Shown: in pieces, positions 12,523 through 23,441 of the stretch
Numbering within the stretch: the stretch's first letter is position 1
Layout of the letters: each line of letters begins with the position of its first letter
Assembly (NCBI GenBank): GCA_905183005.1
Contig: CAJJDO010000051.1
Coordinates: 468,495-532,494 of the forward strand
Direction of reading: 5' to 3'
Source of the DNA: Paramecium pentaurelia
Taxonomy: Eukaryota > Ciliophora > Oligohymenophorea > Peniculida > Parameciidae
Length of the DNA: 64,000 bases
Translations under genes and position numbers: made by a program
Notes under the pieces: generated by a model
Told to the model about the DNA's origin: nothing
Databases searched by the model: none
Seen by the model: only the letters and a program-made list of their open reading frames with translations

Positions 12523-13853
12523 AAATATATATATAATATCATCTATAGTTAATAATAAACAGGTATTCTTAATTGTTAGGAAGCTTTAATATCTTTCTTT
12601 TATTAAAAAAACGAATACTAGATGTATTTAATATTTTGAACAATTAAAAAAATTGATTCATATTCATCAATGAATCTAAATTTATTTTTTATTTAAGATT
12701 ACTACTATAAATTAATAAAAAATCATGCAATAATTCATCATATTTATATTCTAAAAAGATTAAAATTATTTTTTTTTATCCTCCAACTAATAAGCAATTT
12801 GTAAATAAACAAGTTTTATGTTGAAAAAGTCAAAATTATAAAAAATCATATTTCTTCTTAATTGGAAAATGCAAATTTAATTGTTTAATTTAAACTAAGT
12901 ATATTTAATAAAGCTAGTATTGTATAAAATCTAAATAACCTTGATATATTATAGATTTTTTATTTCGCTATATCATTATTATTATTATTAATGATTCCCA
13001 AACAACAAATGGTTCTCAATTTATAGGTAAAATTTTTATCAAAAAAAATGGTTCATTTGAATTAAAAACACAATTTACATATATATAATTAGCTAAGCTT
13101 CAAGTATTTTATCAATTTTAAACTACTTTATCATTATTTATAATAAATTTTCTTTGAAGATTGATTGGAAATTTTTTATCCTAAAAAATTATCAAAGGAA
13201 CTTTATTTTCTAGATTTCAATCTTCTATAAATAGCGCATCAAGTTTGAATAACGAAGAAAAATTACTTAAAAGTAATTAGCTGAAATATTTATATTTAAT
13301 ATTCTACTTATTTATAATATATCAAAATACTTTTAAGTAAGTATCATAAATTAACGAAGTACATTTCAAATAGTTTTGTAAATTCGCCAGAGGAAGTGCT
13401 TAAGTTGGATATTAGTTATTAAAAATGAGTAATAATTTGATCGAAGTAACTTAAATAAAAAAGGAAGAAACTGCAAGCGAATGGATTATACAATAAAAAG
13501 TACTTTAAAAATAGCCCATTAATATAGTAATGTAGTAGGAGTTTATATTTTTGATTTTTACTAGTACCAGAATAGGTTAAAATATGTTATTATCAAGTAT
13601 ATATTAAAATTACATAAAAAATACCTTTAGGATAAACAAATATTGCAATCACCAAGCAAACATGTCAAACAGATTAATAGGTTTTTTAATATTAAAATTT
13701 ATTATATATATATATGAATCTCTTAAAAAGTGAAATTTTGATAGTTTTAAATTAATTATTCTGAAATTTCATTCAAATCTGTAATTAATTAAAACTTATA
13801 TCACCAATAAAGAAATTTATTTAATAATATATTTGGTTATACGTATAAATCAA
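12523..13853. other. gene-poor AT-rich region
   Basis: About 1.3 kb. Between about 13350 and 13735 two overlapping plus-strand frames stay open and one has a basic, protein-like composition (NLNKKGRNCKRMDY), but I found no defensible start, stop or family. It is noted as a possible remnant only. Confidence 0.4.
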
Positions 13854-16217
13854 TCATTCTAATAACATAATAATCATTGAAAATGAAAGCAAGACTATTG
13901 AATAACTATCTTAATTTTTTAAGACTTCTGTTTCACTATTAATTTCTAATTCTAAATTTTCTCTTTTTTGGTTTGTTGCTTCAGCATGTAATGTTTGATT
14001 TGATTCTTGTTCATTGGTTTCAGTTTTACTTGATTAAGCATTATCTTCATCTTCTCTTTTAACAGCAGTTCTTTCAGCTTCACCTTCTCTCTTAACAGAA
14101 GTTCTTTCAGCTTCACCTTCTCTCTTAACAGCAGTTCTTTCAGCTTCACCTTCTCTTTTAACAGCAGTTCTTTCAGCTTCACCTTCTCTCTTAACAGCAG
14201 TTCTTTCAGCTTCACCTTCTCTTTTAACAGCAGTTCTTTCAGCTTCACCTTCTCTCTTAACAGCAGTTCTTTCAGCTTCACCTTCTCTTTTAACAGCAGT
14301 TCTTTCAGCTTCACCTTCTCTCTTAACAGCAGTTCTTTCAGCTTCACCTTCTCTTTTAACAGCAGTTCTTTCAGCTTCACCTTCTCTCTTAACAGCAGTT
14401 CTTTCAGCTTCACCTTCTCTTTTAACAGCAGTTCTTTCAGCTTCACCTTCTCTCTTAACAGCAGTTCTTTCAGCTTCACCTTCTCTTTTAACAGCAGTTC
14501 TTTCAGCTTCACCTTCTCTCTTAACAGCAGTTCTTTCAGCTTCACCTTCTCTTTTAACAGCAGTTCTTTCAGCTTCACCTTCTCTCTTAACAGCAGTTCT
14601 TTCAGCTTCACCTTCTCTTTTAACAGCAGTTCTTTCAGCTTCACCTTCTCTCTTAACAGCAGTTCTTTCAGCTTCACCTTCTCTTTTAACAGCAGTTCTT
14701 TCAGCTTCACCTTCTCTCTTAACAGCAGTTCTTTCAGCTTCACCTTCTCTTTTAACAGCAGTTCTTTCAGCTTCACCTTCTCTCTTAACAGCAGTTCTTT
14801 CAGCTTCACCTTCTCTTTTAACAGCAGTTCTTTCAGCTTCACCTTCTCTCTTAACAGCAGTTCTTTCAGCTTCACCTTCTCTTTTAACAGCAGTTCTTTC
14901 AGCTTCACCTTCTCTCTTAACAGCAGTTCTTTCAGCTTCACCTTCTCTTTTAACAGCAGTTCTTTCAGCTTCACCTTCTCTCTTAACAGCAGTTCTTTCA
15001 GCTTCACCTTCTCTTTTAACAGCAGTTCTTTCAGCTTCACCTTCTCTCTTAACAGCAGTTCTTTCAGCTTCACCTTCTCTTTTAACAGCAGTTCTTTCAG
15101 CTTCACCTTCTCTCTTAACAGCAGTTCTTTCAGCTTCACCTTCTCTCTTAACAGCAGTTCTTTCAGCTTCACCTTCTCTCTTAACAGCAGTTCTTTCAGC
15201 TTCACCTTCTCTTTTAACAGCAGTTCTTTCAGCTTCACCTTCTCTCTTAACAGCAGTTCTTTCAGCTTCACCTTCTCTTTTAACAGCAGTTCTTTCAGCT
15301 TCACCTTCTCTCTTAACAGCAGTTCTTTCAGCTTCACCTTCTCTTTTAACAGCAGTTCTTTCAGCTTCACCTTCTCTCTTAACAGCAGTTCTTTCAGCTT
15401 CACCTTCTCTTTTAACAGCAGTTCTTTCAGCTTCACCTTCTCTCTTAACAGCAGTTCTTTCAGCTTCACCTTCTCTTTTAACAGCAGTTCTTTCAGCTTC
15501 ACCTTCTCTCTTAACAGCAGTTCTTTCAGCTTCACCTTCTCTTTTAACAGCAGTTCTTTCAGCTTCACCTTCTCTCTTAACAGCAGTTCTTTCAGCTTCA
15601 CCTTCTCTTTTAACAGCAGTTCTTTCAGCTTCACCTTCTCTCTTAACAGCAGTTCTTTCAGCTTCACCTTCTCTTTTAACAGCAGTTCTTTCAGCTTCAC
15701 CTTCTCTCTTAACAGCAGTTCTTTCAGCTTCACCTTCTCTTTTAACAGCAGTTCTTTCAGCTTCACCTTCTCTCTTAACAGCAGTTCTTTCAGCTTCACC
15801 TTCTCTTTTAACAGCAGTTCTTTCAGCTTCACCTTCTCTCTTAACAGCAGTTCTTTCAGCTTCACCTTCTCTTTTAACAGCAGTTCTTTCAGCTTCACCT
15901 TCTCTCTTAACAGCAGTTCTTTCAGCTTCACCTTCTCTTTTAACAGCAGTTCTTTCAGCTTCACCTTCTCTCTTAACAGCAGTTCTTTCAGCTTCACCTT
16001 CTCTTTTAACAGCAGTTCTTTCAGCTTCACCTTCTCTTTTAACAGCAACTCTTTCAGATGTTGTATCTTCACCTTCTCTTTTAACAGTCATTCTTTCAGA
16101 TGTATTACCATCTTAACCTTCTGTTTAAATCTCCTTCCTATCTGATAGTACTCCTTCATTTTGCTATTCATTTGTTCCCTAAGCCATTTATAACTCTTGA
16201 GACATAACTATTGTCAT
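13854..16217 (-). CDS. protein of sixty 11-residue charged repeats (LEA-like periodicity)
   Basis: An intronless 787-codon frame from ATG at 16217 to TGA at 13854-13856. Residues 1-58 are a unique leader (MTIVMSQELQMAQG..., with SERMTVKREGED as a decayed repeat). Residues 59-718 are sixty copies of VKREGEAERTA, one carrying S for A. Residues 719-787 are a unique acidic/Gln-rich tail ending in a short hydrophobic patch (IVLLSFSMIIMLLE). The neighbouring frame is also open across the repeats. This frame is chosen because it continues sensibly into both unique ends, and because the commonest repeat variant (AAA/AAG for Lys) is silent here but changes residues in the other frame. Eleven-residue charged repeats recall group 3 LEA proteins and other 11-mer helices. 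Function unknown; protective or structural helix is inference. Confidence 0.75.
14064..16043 (-). repeat. 60 x 33-bp tandem repeat with 66-bp higher-order period
   Basis: Sixty 33-bp units lie head to tail without indels (1,980 bp). Units alternate almost strictly between two versions differing at one base (Lys AAA versus AAG), giving a 66-bp super-period, with a break near 15130-15190 where the AAG version runs three times. The homogeneity implies recent expansion or ongoing conversion by two-unit steps. Confidence 0.95.
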
Positions 16218-16222
16218 GATAC

Positions 16223-16238
16223 AAAAAACGAACAATAT
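16223..16238 (-). promoter_or_regulatory. 5' flank element shared with the gene at 20.6-20.9 kb
   Basis: AAAAAACGAACAATAT (plus-strand reading) sits just upstream of the 11-mer repeat gene's ATG. It recurs at 20886-20901, also just upstream of an ATG, followed in both by an A/T run and TTTTTTCATTAAA. This could be a transcription start or promoter element, or simply the footprint of a gene duplication. Confidence 0.4.
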
Positions 16239-16249
16239 TAAATTTTTTT

Positions 16250-16590
16250 TCATTAAAAATATTATTTAAATTTTTTTCTAACTTTTAACGATTTGTATCT
16301 TAAATTTTTTAATTTTCTCGTTAATTCTTAATCTTCTGATTTAACAATTTTTTTAATGCAATTTTCAATTTCAAAATTTTTATCGTTTTTTTTGTCATTT
16401 TCATCTCAAACAACTATTAATTTTCTATAAATTATACTTTTTATTAACATTATTCTAAAATATGATTTTATTTTTTCTACTTATATAAGCAACTTTGAAT
16501 CTTAACAATAAAGGCTTTTATACATCAGATAGTATTCTATTTGTTTTAAGCTTTTCTTAGCTCAAAGTTGATGACAACTCTAATTTTTTA
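16250..16590 (-). pseudogene. broken basic protein gene
   Basis: Two consecutive minus-strand segments have protein-like composition but are in different frames and lack a start. The first (about 16590-16411) reads LSSTLSQEKLKTNRILSD... down to INSCLR and then hits TGA. The second (about 16410-16250) reads DENDKKNDKNFEIEN...KKFKQYF and ends at TGA 16250-16252. They look like one gene broken by a frameshift. No family is recognised. It lies directly upstream of the 11-mer repeat gene on the same strand. Confidence 0.35.
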
Positions 16591-17601
16591 TTTCAAATTT
16601 TCTTCATATCAAATTTTTTTTATTAATTATTTTTTTCTCTACTATATCATATCCTCCCAAAACACTCAGTTTTTTATTAAAAATACTAATTTAATGTTGT
16701 ATTTTCTTTTTTCAAAGTACTAATTTTATGTTCCATAAAATAATTTAGATTATTATAAAACACAACTATGGATAATTTATTACATAATTTTAAATGTTCT
16801 TTAAGAAGCCGCAACTAATATTATAAATTCTAAAATTATTGCAAAAACTCTATTTCAGGTCTTTTAAACTAAAAATATTTCAAATAAAATATTGTACTTA
16901 TCTACTTTTTTTGATAAATTAAGCTAATTTAAAGTACTTTAATAATTACAATTGATTAAGTAAAATCTGATTCATTAATAAATTGTTATTGTAAAAATAG
17001 TTCTGAAAGTATTTTTTAAAAAGATAGAGTTTCATGTATCAATCAAGATGAAGTAAATATTATTTTTTCATCATTTGTGTATATTTTTCTTTATTAAATA
17101 ATGACAAAGATTCTTAATTGTTATTCTTGTTTAAGTAAACAATTTATTTTTCAAAAAAAATTAATAAACAATTATTATAATAATTATCTCTAATAAGTTA
17201 TTTCAGATTGTGCCTAAGCTAATTACTTATATAGTTCGATAATTGCGAAAAGATAAAAATAAAGACTATGCTATCATATAATGCTCACATAGAAGTTTAT
17301 TTTAGAATGGATATCAAATTTGAAATTTTTTAAAACTAATAGTAAGCAAATATAGATTAATATATTATATTATCGATTGTTAACTGATCTCAACATATTT
17401 TTTTTTATTAAACAAGTTCTAACCAAATTATTGATCAAATGTTAATCCAAAATACTTGATTTATCACTATAAGAATTTTATTTTTAATTAATTATTTGTC
17501 TAAGTATAATAATTTTTAAATATTGATATTCATATAAAAATTATATTAAAATATCTTTGTCATTCTAAATATTATTTTTGTTATTTAAAAGCTATACAAT
17601 T

Positions 17602-17660
17602 ATAATGAAAAATTAACTTCCTTAATAAGAATTTTACAAGATGAATTAGATTAATCTAAA
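17602..17660 (+). repeat. 59-bp duplicated fragment of the coiled-coil gene
   Basis: This stretch matches 12146-12204, inside the long coiled-coil gene, over 59 bp with one difference (C to T). It keeps the coding orientation but is flanked by unrelated AT-rich sequence and carries no gene of its own. Confidence 0.85.
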
Positions 17661-18559
17661 GAAAATTGATGAACCATAATACTATAAATTGCTATTGTAT
17701 TTATATAAGTATACTTTCATATTTAGTTAATCATATTGTATTTTGGTTAAATTGCAAAAAAAAAAATTTTGAAATTAATGTGAAAAATAAGAAATTTAGT
17801 AAGCCCGAGCAAAATCAACAACATTAATACTTTTTGATTATTAATAATGAATCAAAAAGAGCAATTAATAAATTTGATTTCTAACATTTATTTGTATTTT
17901 TATATTAGATATTAAAAATCAAAAAGTAAGACATAAACAAAATATTTCAACCTAAAAATTTATTTCTTCCTTTCTTTATCATACTTTAGTAAATTTGAGA
18001 CTTGAGCACTTCTACACTCTCTTCCTTCATCAAAACCATATGCTCTTTATTTGAGTAATGAAAGCTACTGAGTTTATAGAGAGCAAGGCTTAAATAAATG
18101 TCTCAAAGAAGCCTTATTTATAGAAGAGCAAACCCTTTGGCTCCCAATCCTTTTCTAAAAATGTATTGATCAATGATTTTGAGCAATACTTAAAGTTTTT
18201 TCAGAATATTTTTCTTTAATTGTATTCAAGATTTTGAATTACTCTCATTTCATTCTTAAATTTATATATAACACTTATAATTGTTACTTTATTATTAACA
18301 TTAAAACATATATAATTCTTTTAAATTCATTTGGTTTTACTGTTTTCTTAAATTGAGTTCAATAGCTCTCTTCTTATTTGTTTTTTTGCTTTTCTTCTTA
18401 TCTTAGAACTTATCAAATCCTTATTTACATCCGAAATTTCAAGCTGAATCCTTTTGAGATCCATAGCAACTTTTATTTCAGTATATATATACTTTTTTTA
18501 CTTTTGTTATTTATGGTAATATTTTCCAGAAACAATTTAATTTTATGGCCAGATACTTA
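17661..18559. other. decayed region downstream of the reverse-transcriptase remnant
   Basis: There is no intact gene. The part from about 18000 to 18560 probably belongs to the 3' end of the LINE remnant: its minus-strand translation still shows patches of protein-like sequence broken by stops. The rest is AT-rich without features. Confidence 0.45.
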
Positions 18560-19330
18560 TACTTGTATTACTCTACTAAAGAGTGTCAAAAGAGGTCCTC
18601 AGATTTAATTTTACTTTGATTATTTATGAGCTTAATTCCAGATTTCTTTTTTATTTATTTATAGCGAATTATTTTTGCATATTTATCCATAGAGATTTAA
18701 AAATTATCGAGTTTTGTTATTTAATCACAGCTAGCGATGACATGAATAACCTGGCTAAATCTGTGACTTGAGTATAGAGAGAATTTCCTCAAGTTAAATA
18801 TTGAATAGCAGAGATGGCAAAGGCGATCCTTGAATAACACCATTTCCGAACGGCACTTATAGGAAATCATCTTTATTTATATCTAGAATTTCTTTTTATT
18901 TAAGAATCTGATCTAGTATTCGCCTTTTAACAGTATTAAAAACAAATTTTTGAAATCAATAAATATACAGTTCATGTTGTCTTTTTGAGTATGCGGTTAT
19001 ACGATTGATAAGAGTTAGTATATTAATCTGACCGATTGATTGTAGTACAAATCCTGCTTACTCTTGACTGAGCCATCCGATCATGTAGTTTTTGAGTTAG
19101 GTAGGAATCTTATTTTACGAATTTATATATGTGACTTAGAATTGTTAGTGGACGAAATTCCGTTTTAGATGGAATTGTAGGAAATACTTTGTTTAATGGG
19201 ATTAACCTAGCTGAACATACTCATATATCATTCAAAAATGATGATTGCTGGATAATATTATACGAAATTCCATCATAGCTGATAGCCTTTTTCAAGGATA
19301 TTAACTCTTATAACTCATATGTATCAATAT
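18560..19330 (-). pseudogene. decayed non-LTR (LINE) retrotransposon reverse transcriptase
   Basis: Reading the minus strand from 19330 down gives successive reverse-transcriptase blocks: AISYDGIS; then RLIPLNKVFPTIPSKTEFRP (block 1/2 of LINE RTs, xLIPLxK...FRPI); then FIDFKN with FNTVKRRILDQI in a shifted frame, the counterpart of DFxKAFDTV; then NGVIQGSPLPSLLFNI, matching the xQGxPLSPLLFN motif; then LARLFMSSLAVIKQQN at the place of the catalytic FADD box, with both aspartates lost. At least two frameshifts and TGA stops interrupt it. It is therefore an inactive remnant. Endonuclease and 3' ends are not recognisable. TAG/TAA read as Gln throughout, so the element used or adapted to the ciliate code. 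Confidence 0.8.
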
Positions 19331-20618
19331 ATTTTAGAAGCTGTAGTGTTGGCAGTAAGGAGGGGAAAAATTAATATTTTTTTGTATTTTATCGAGTTAA
19401 TCGAAAAAAATAATTAATTAATGTGCTATCTCCAAAATTTGTTTCATCATTCTAATCTATATAGTAAGAGTATAACCTAAAATCCTTTCTTCCATTCGTT
19501 TATTGCTGCTTTTTGTAATGAATTCGTAAAATCTTGATTTGTCTATTTAGTAGGTTCAGTTTAAATTTTCAAAGAAATCTTTTTCCTATTTTTACTTTTA
19601 ATTTATGAAGGAAAGCTTTTTTCTTGATTGTTTAGATCACTTAGTGTTTACTCATTTTTATAATTTCAAAATGATAGAAGCAAGCGAAACCATTAAATTT
19701 TTAGGATGCCTTAGTTTTAAAGACTTGGCAATCGGAGCTAGTTGAAAAAGCAATTTTGCTTTTCCATTTAAGGTCTCTGTATATTTAAATATAGAAGATC
19801 ATATTCAGATAAGGTATCAAGCGTACTTCTTTATGTAGAGGTAAGTTTCTGGATTGGTAAATTTTAATTTATAAAGTTCTTTGCAAGAAACGATTAGTTT
19901 TTGTTCTTGAAAAGTAATAAATTGAAGGTTTTTTTAAGTATTTAGAAATAAATCATGCATAAACTTCATTTTGTAATTACACAATATTAATCTTAAAAAA
20001 GTGAATTATATAGATTTATGAGCATTTAAATTAAAAAATTATAACTAAATATTAGATTTTCTTACCTAGTATATTATAGAATATAAGAGTTTTTAAATAA
20101 AAGTAAAAAATAAAATATAGAATTTGAAATCTACACATTTATAAAATGATGTTAAATTCTATATCACTAAAAAAATACAGTAAATGAGTTCAAAAACTAT
20201 AATTTATAGCATTTGTTAAGAATATTTAATTATCATGGAATAAAAGTATTTGATTTAAAGAAAGATCAGTTGCGAATAAAGTTTTGATTTATCAACTAAT
20301 TTACTGATTTAAATACAATAAGAATTAAAAATTCAAATTAATATCAGAAACATAAATTTACTTTATATCTAATGAAATAGAATTATTGAGAAACTCTTAT
20401 TATTTTTAATTTAGACTCTAATTATAAATAAAGATGTTTGAGTTTATAAAAATTATTGAATCAATAACAAAAATGAAAGTGCACAGCAAATTAAAACTAT
20501 TTAAGGTAAAAATATTAATTTTTGATAGAAAAGAATTTTAATAAAATAAAATACGATATTTTATCTTGGTAAATCAATCAATAAACTAAATTAATGATCA
20601 TCGATAATTTCAACAAGG
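19331..20618. other. gene-poor region, possibly more retroelement debris
   Basis: About 1.3 kb without a supportable gene. Its base composition to about 19900 is less AT-rich than ordinary spacer here and it lies 5' of the RT remnant in the element's orientation, so it may be element sequence decayed beyond recognition. Confidence 0.4.
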
Positions 20619-20877
20619 TCATCCCCATAATTGTCTTATTTTATTACTACTTCTATATTTTCTCTTCTTGGCTTATATTTTGTTTTAGTTTAATCTTTGT
20701 TCAATGATTTTTATTTCTCCACTAACTTCTTAAATGACAGCACTTTATACATCTTATCCTAACCTTTTTTTATCCTTCAAACTTTGAATCGTGATTACTT
20801 TCTTTTTTAATATAATCCTCTCTATGACTAGCTATTATATCTTCTTGTTTTTCAACTTTTTGTGACCAAACTACCAT
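20619..20877 (-). pseudogene. short charged gene possibly related to the 11-mer repeat gene
   Basis: ATG at 20877 opens MVVWSQKVEKQEDII..., whose start (VVWSQKV) resembles IVMSQEL of the repeat gene; the upstream 16-bp element is also shared. After DSKFEGQKK, just before an A7 run near 20767-20773 (read on minus), the first frame soon ends. Both other frames continue with protein-like sequence: one gives GQDVQSAVIQEVSG and stops at 20619-20621; the other gives YKPRRENIEVVIKQDNYGDD and runs much further. A homopolymer error, a frameshift mutation or an unusual intron would each explain this. There is no tandem repeat here. Kinship with the repeat gene is suggestive, not proven. Confidence 0.35.
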
Positions 20878-21436
20878 TATCAAATAAAAAACGAACAATA
20901 TATAATTTTTTCATTAAATTAATTAAATGAATTTTTTTATTTTAATAAACATTGATATATAATCTGAGTATCACACAATAATAGGATATTACTATTTAAT
21001 GGGAAAATGAAATTTATAAAGAATTGAAGATAATTAGTTAATTGAAGAAACTCGTTTAATAATTATTTGTTGCATTAAATTTGAAATTAGGATTAAACTA
21101 TTTAAGAAAAAAACAATATTTTGGTTAATAAAATTAATTAAAATATAATAATATTTCTGAAGAGATTATATGTTCATCAAAATTCTTAAAGCTTGGCGTA
21201 GGCTCTATGATTCATATTTAATGTTAAATAGAGAGTTTTTAAAAAATGAAATATTTCTGTGAAATTAATTTTAATTAAAAATATTTATAGGTTTAATTAA
21301 AAAGATTTCAATATTTAAAGACAAATAATGTATATATTTTTTTTAATCATTTAAAATATCTTTTTTATGAATTCGTGTGATTTTAATGATTTTGTAAATC
21401 TTATAAAATAGGTTAAATTAAAAAATAATGAAAACT
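20878..21436. other. AT-rich intergenic region
   Basis: There is nothing coding. It holds the shared upstream element at 20886-20901. Around 21195-21212 a short GGCTCTATGATT string also occurs in the 3' end of the next gene, probably by chance. Confidence 0.5.
20886..20901 (-). promoter_or_regulatory. second copy of the shared 5' flank element
   Basis: The same 16 bases as at 16223-16238, nine bases upstream of the ATG at 20877. See that entry for the comparison. Confidence 0.4.
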
Positions 21437-23273
21437 TCATTTAGGTCTTTAAATCTTAGGCTCTATGATTGATTCTTCTATTCTAGATCTAAAAAATGGA
21501 TCTAATGGACTTAAGTTTCCTTGACGTTATTAGGACATTTAAATCTATTCAAAAAATTAAACTATATTTCTATCAATCATAGATAATAGTTTATCATCAA
21601 CACTACTTCTTCTTTTATCTTATTATAATGAAGAGAAAGAACAATAATAATCTTTAAGATTCTTAGATTACAATTTTTTATTATTATTAATAGCTCTAAA
21701 ACTTTTTTAAAACCCAGCTTCAGATATTAAATCATTACCCATATCTTCCATTTACAATTTTTCATCTTATAAGATAGGTTTAGGTAGAAGATCAAACAAT
21801 TTATACTATTCATCATTTAATAAAATGAATTTCAGTAGATCAACTTCATGTAGCTTTTAAATGATTTTCACCACATCCATTTATGAAAGTATTTCTTATT
21901 TAACTTGAGCAAACATTTTTTTTTTCTTTTTATGACAACCAAATAGAATAAGAAGAGATTCATAAATACTTGTTGACAATTTTTCTTCAGTATTAATTTC
22001 TCTAGTTCTTCTAATTTATTCTTAGACATCTATAACTTAATCACTTTATTATAAATTAATTATCTCTATATTTTATGGTCTTTAATTTTCAGAATTAGGA
22101 AATCTATATAATTCATTTGCTATTGAAATGGTCATCAGATTATTTATTAATGGATTTATAATTAAGGCAGCCATTACCATAAATAATTACCAAATTCCTC
22201 CAATTTTACTTAATATTGTTTATATCTTAATGTACGATCTCTAATAGATAGTTTCTTTGTAATCTAATTAGATGTAATGGTAAACAAGATAATCATCATT
22301 ATATAACTCAGTATATTCTCTTCTGTCTTATTTTTTTAAATTTAAATCTACTTAGTCTGTGCTAAATAGGAATCCATTATCTGTATGAGTTTCTGATATT
22401 CTATAAGTCCATTATAACATTTTAGAGGTTGAGATGGAGAAACTATTTATGTCTAAATTAATAAGTTGGGAGTATGGTGTATCAGGATGATTCAATTGCA
22501 TCAAATAATCACTTGCATAAACAGAATAATGGCCAGCAGATAAAACTTTCTTGATTTCATCTATTGGTGCACAACCTTAATATTCTGTAGTATTTTTGCA
22601 AATGCTTAATTCAATTACTAAGTACTAATACTTATACCCTGAGATTTGACCTTACAAAACCTTAAATTAACATAAAAATTTTACAGGAGGGTTATTCCTA
22701 AGTCTAGTTCGATTGATACATTAGACAACACCTAATCTAGTATTTTTGAAAAATTCTTTCTATAACTCATTATCAAAATCTTCAGCAACACAAGGGGCAA
22801 TAGGCAATGGGGAGCAACTAAATACCTTTTATTTTTACTTTAGTGAAACTTAAACCTTACCGGTTGTTTCATTTAATAGTCTTTCTCTCACACAATGACT
22901 CATCGATAAGTTGTAATATTTCATTTACCCTTTAATGGGTTCTGAATTTTTAGTTGCAATTGTAACAGCAAGAGTGAAATTATCATTAAAAAGTGGGAAA
23001 GACTTAAATAGGATTGATAATTACTGTTGAGTCAAATATCTGAAGCTCAGATGTAACAACTTTAGGTTCAGCTTTGTGTAATAGAGCTGTTATTTCAGTC
23101 ACTAAGTAAATTAACGTAGCTGTTCCTATTAGGAAGGTCATACAACACCCAACCACAGAAGTGTACTTACTTTTGTCAAGGACCCTGAAGGTCGGTAATT
23201 ATCCAAAAATATCGAAAGTATCGATAGTTGAATTGGCAATTCTAGAAAAAACATTCTTAGATCGATCAAACAT
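21437..23273 (-). CDS. ciliate two-TM membrane protein, second family member
   Basis: ATG at 23273; one 22-nt intron at 23003-23024 (ends AAG); 604 aa ending at TGA 21437-21439. The N-terminal part reads FDIFGQLPTFRVLDKSKYTS before a TM helix (VVGCCMTFLIGTATLIYLV). A Cys-containing loop of ~260 residues follows (many Cys, an N-glycosylation-like NRT/NTT), then a second TM around KIGGIWQLFMVMAALIINPL and a ~190-residue hydrophilic tail with KKKKK and Gln-rich stretches. The layout matches the gene at 4942-7261: DxFG motif, first TM, extracellular loop, GGI-x-Q TM, long cytoplasmic tail. Function unknown; a surface or vesicle protein is likely. Its start lies 168 bp from the divergent kinase-like gene. 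Confidence 0.8.
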
Positions 23274-23441
23274 TAGAAAATAATAAATCTTAATAAATAA
23301 TAAATAGATTGAACATCTCTATTAAAATAGTAAAAATTACTTTATTTATATTTATTTAATGTTATTACATTAATGATGTAAATAGAATAAGTCTTATTTT
23401 AAATGTGAATTCATTATTTATTTTACACTTATTGGTCTAGT

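Noticed and set aside
13350..13735. Possible small basic gene
   Set aside because: Two overlapping frames are open and neither has a convincing start or family; AT-rich DNA with one stop codon easily gives such frames.
14064..16043. CRISPR-like array
   Set aside because: There are no unique spacers; units are contiguous coding repeats in a eukaryotic gene.
13952..16072. Leucine/lysine-rich 706-residue frame over the repeat array
   Set aside because: It does not continue into the unique flanks as sensibly as the KREGEAERTAV frame, and the main repeat variant is non-silent in it.
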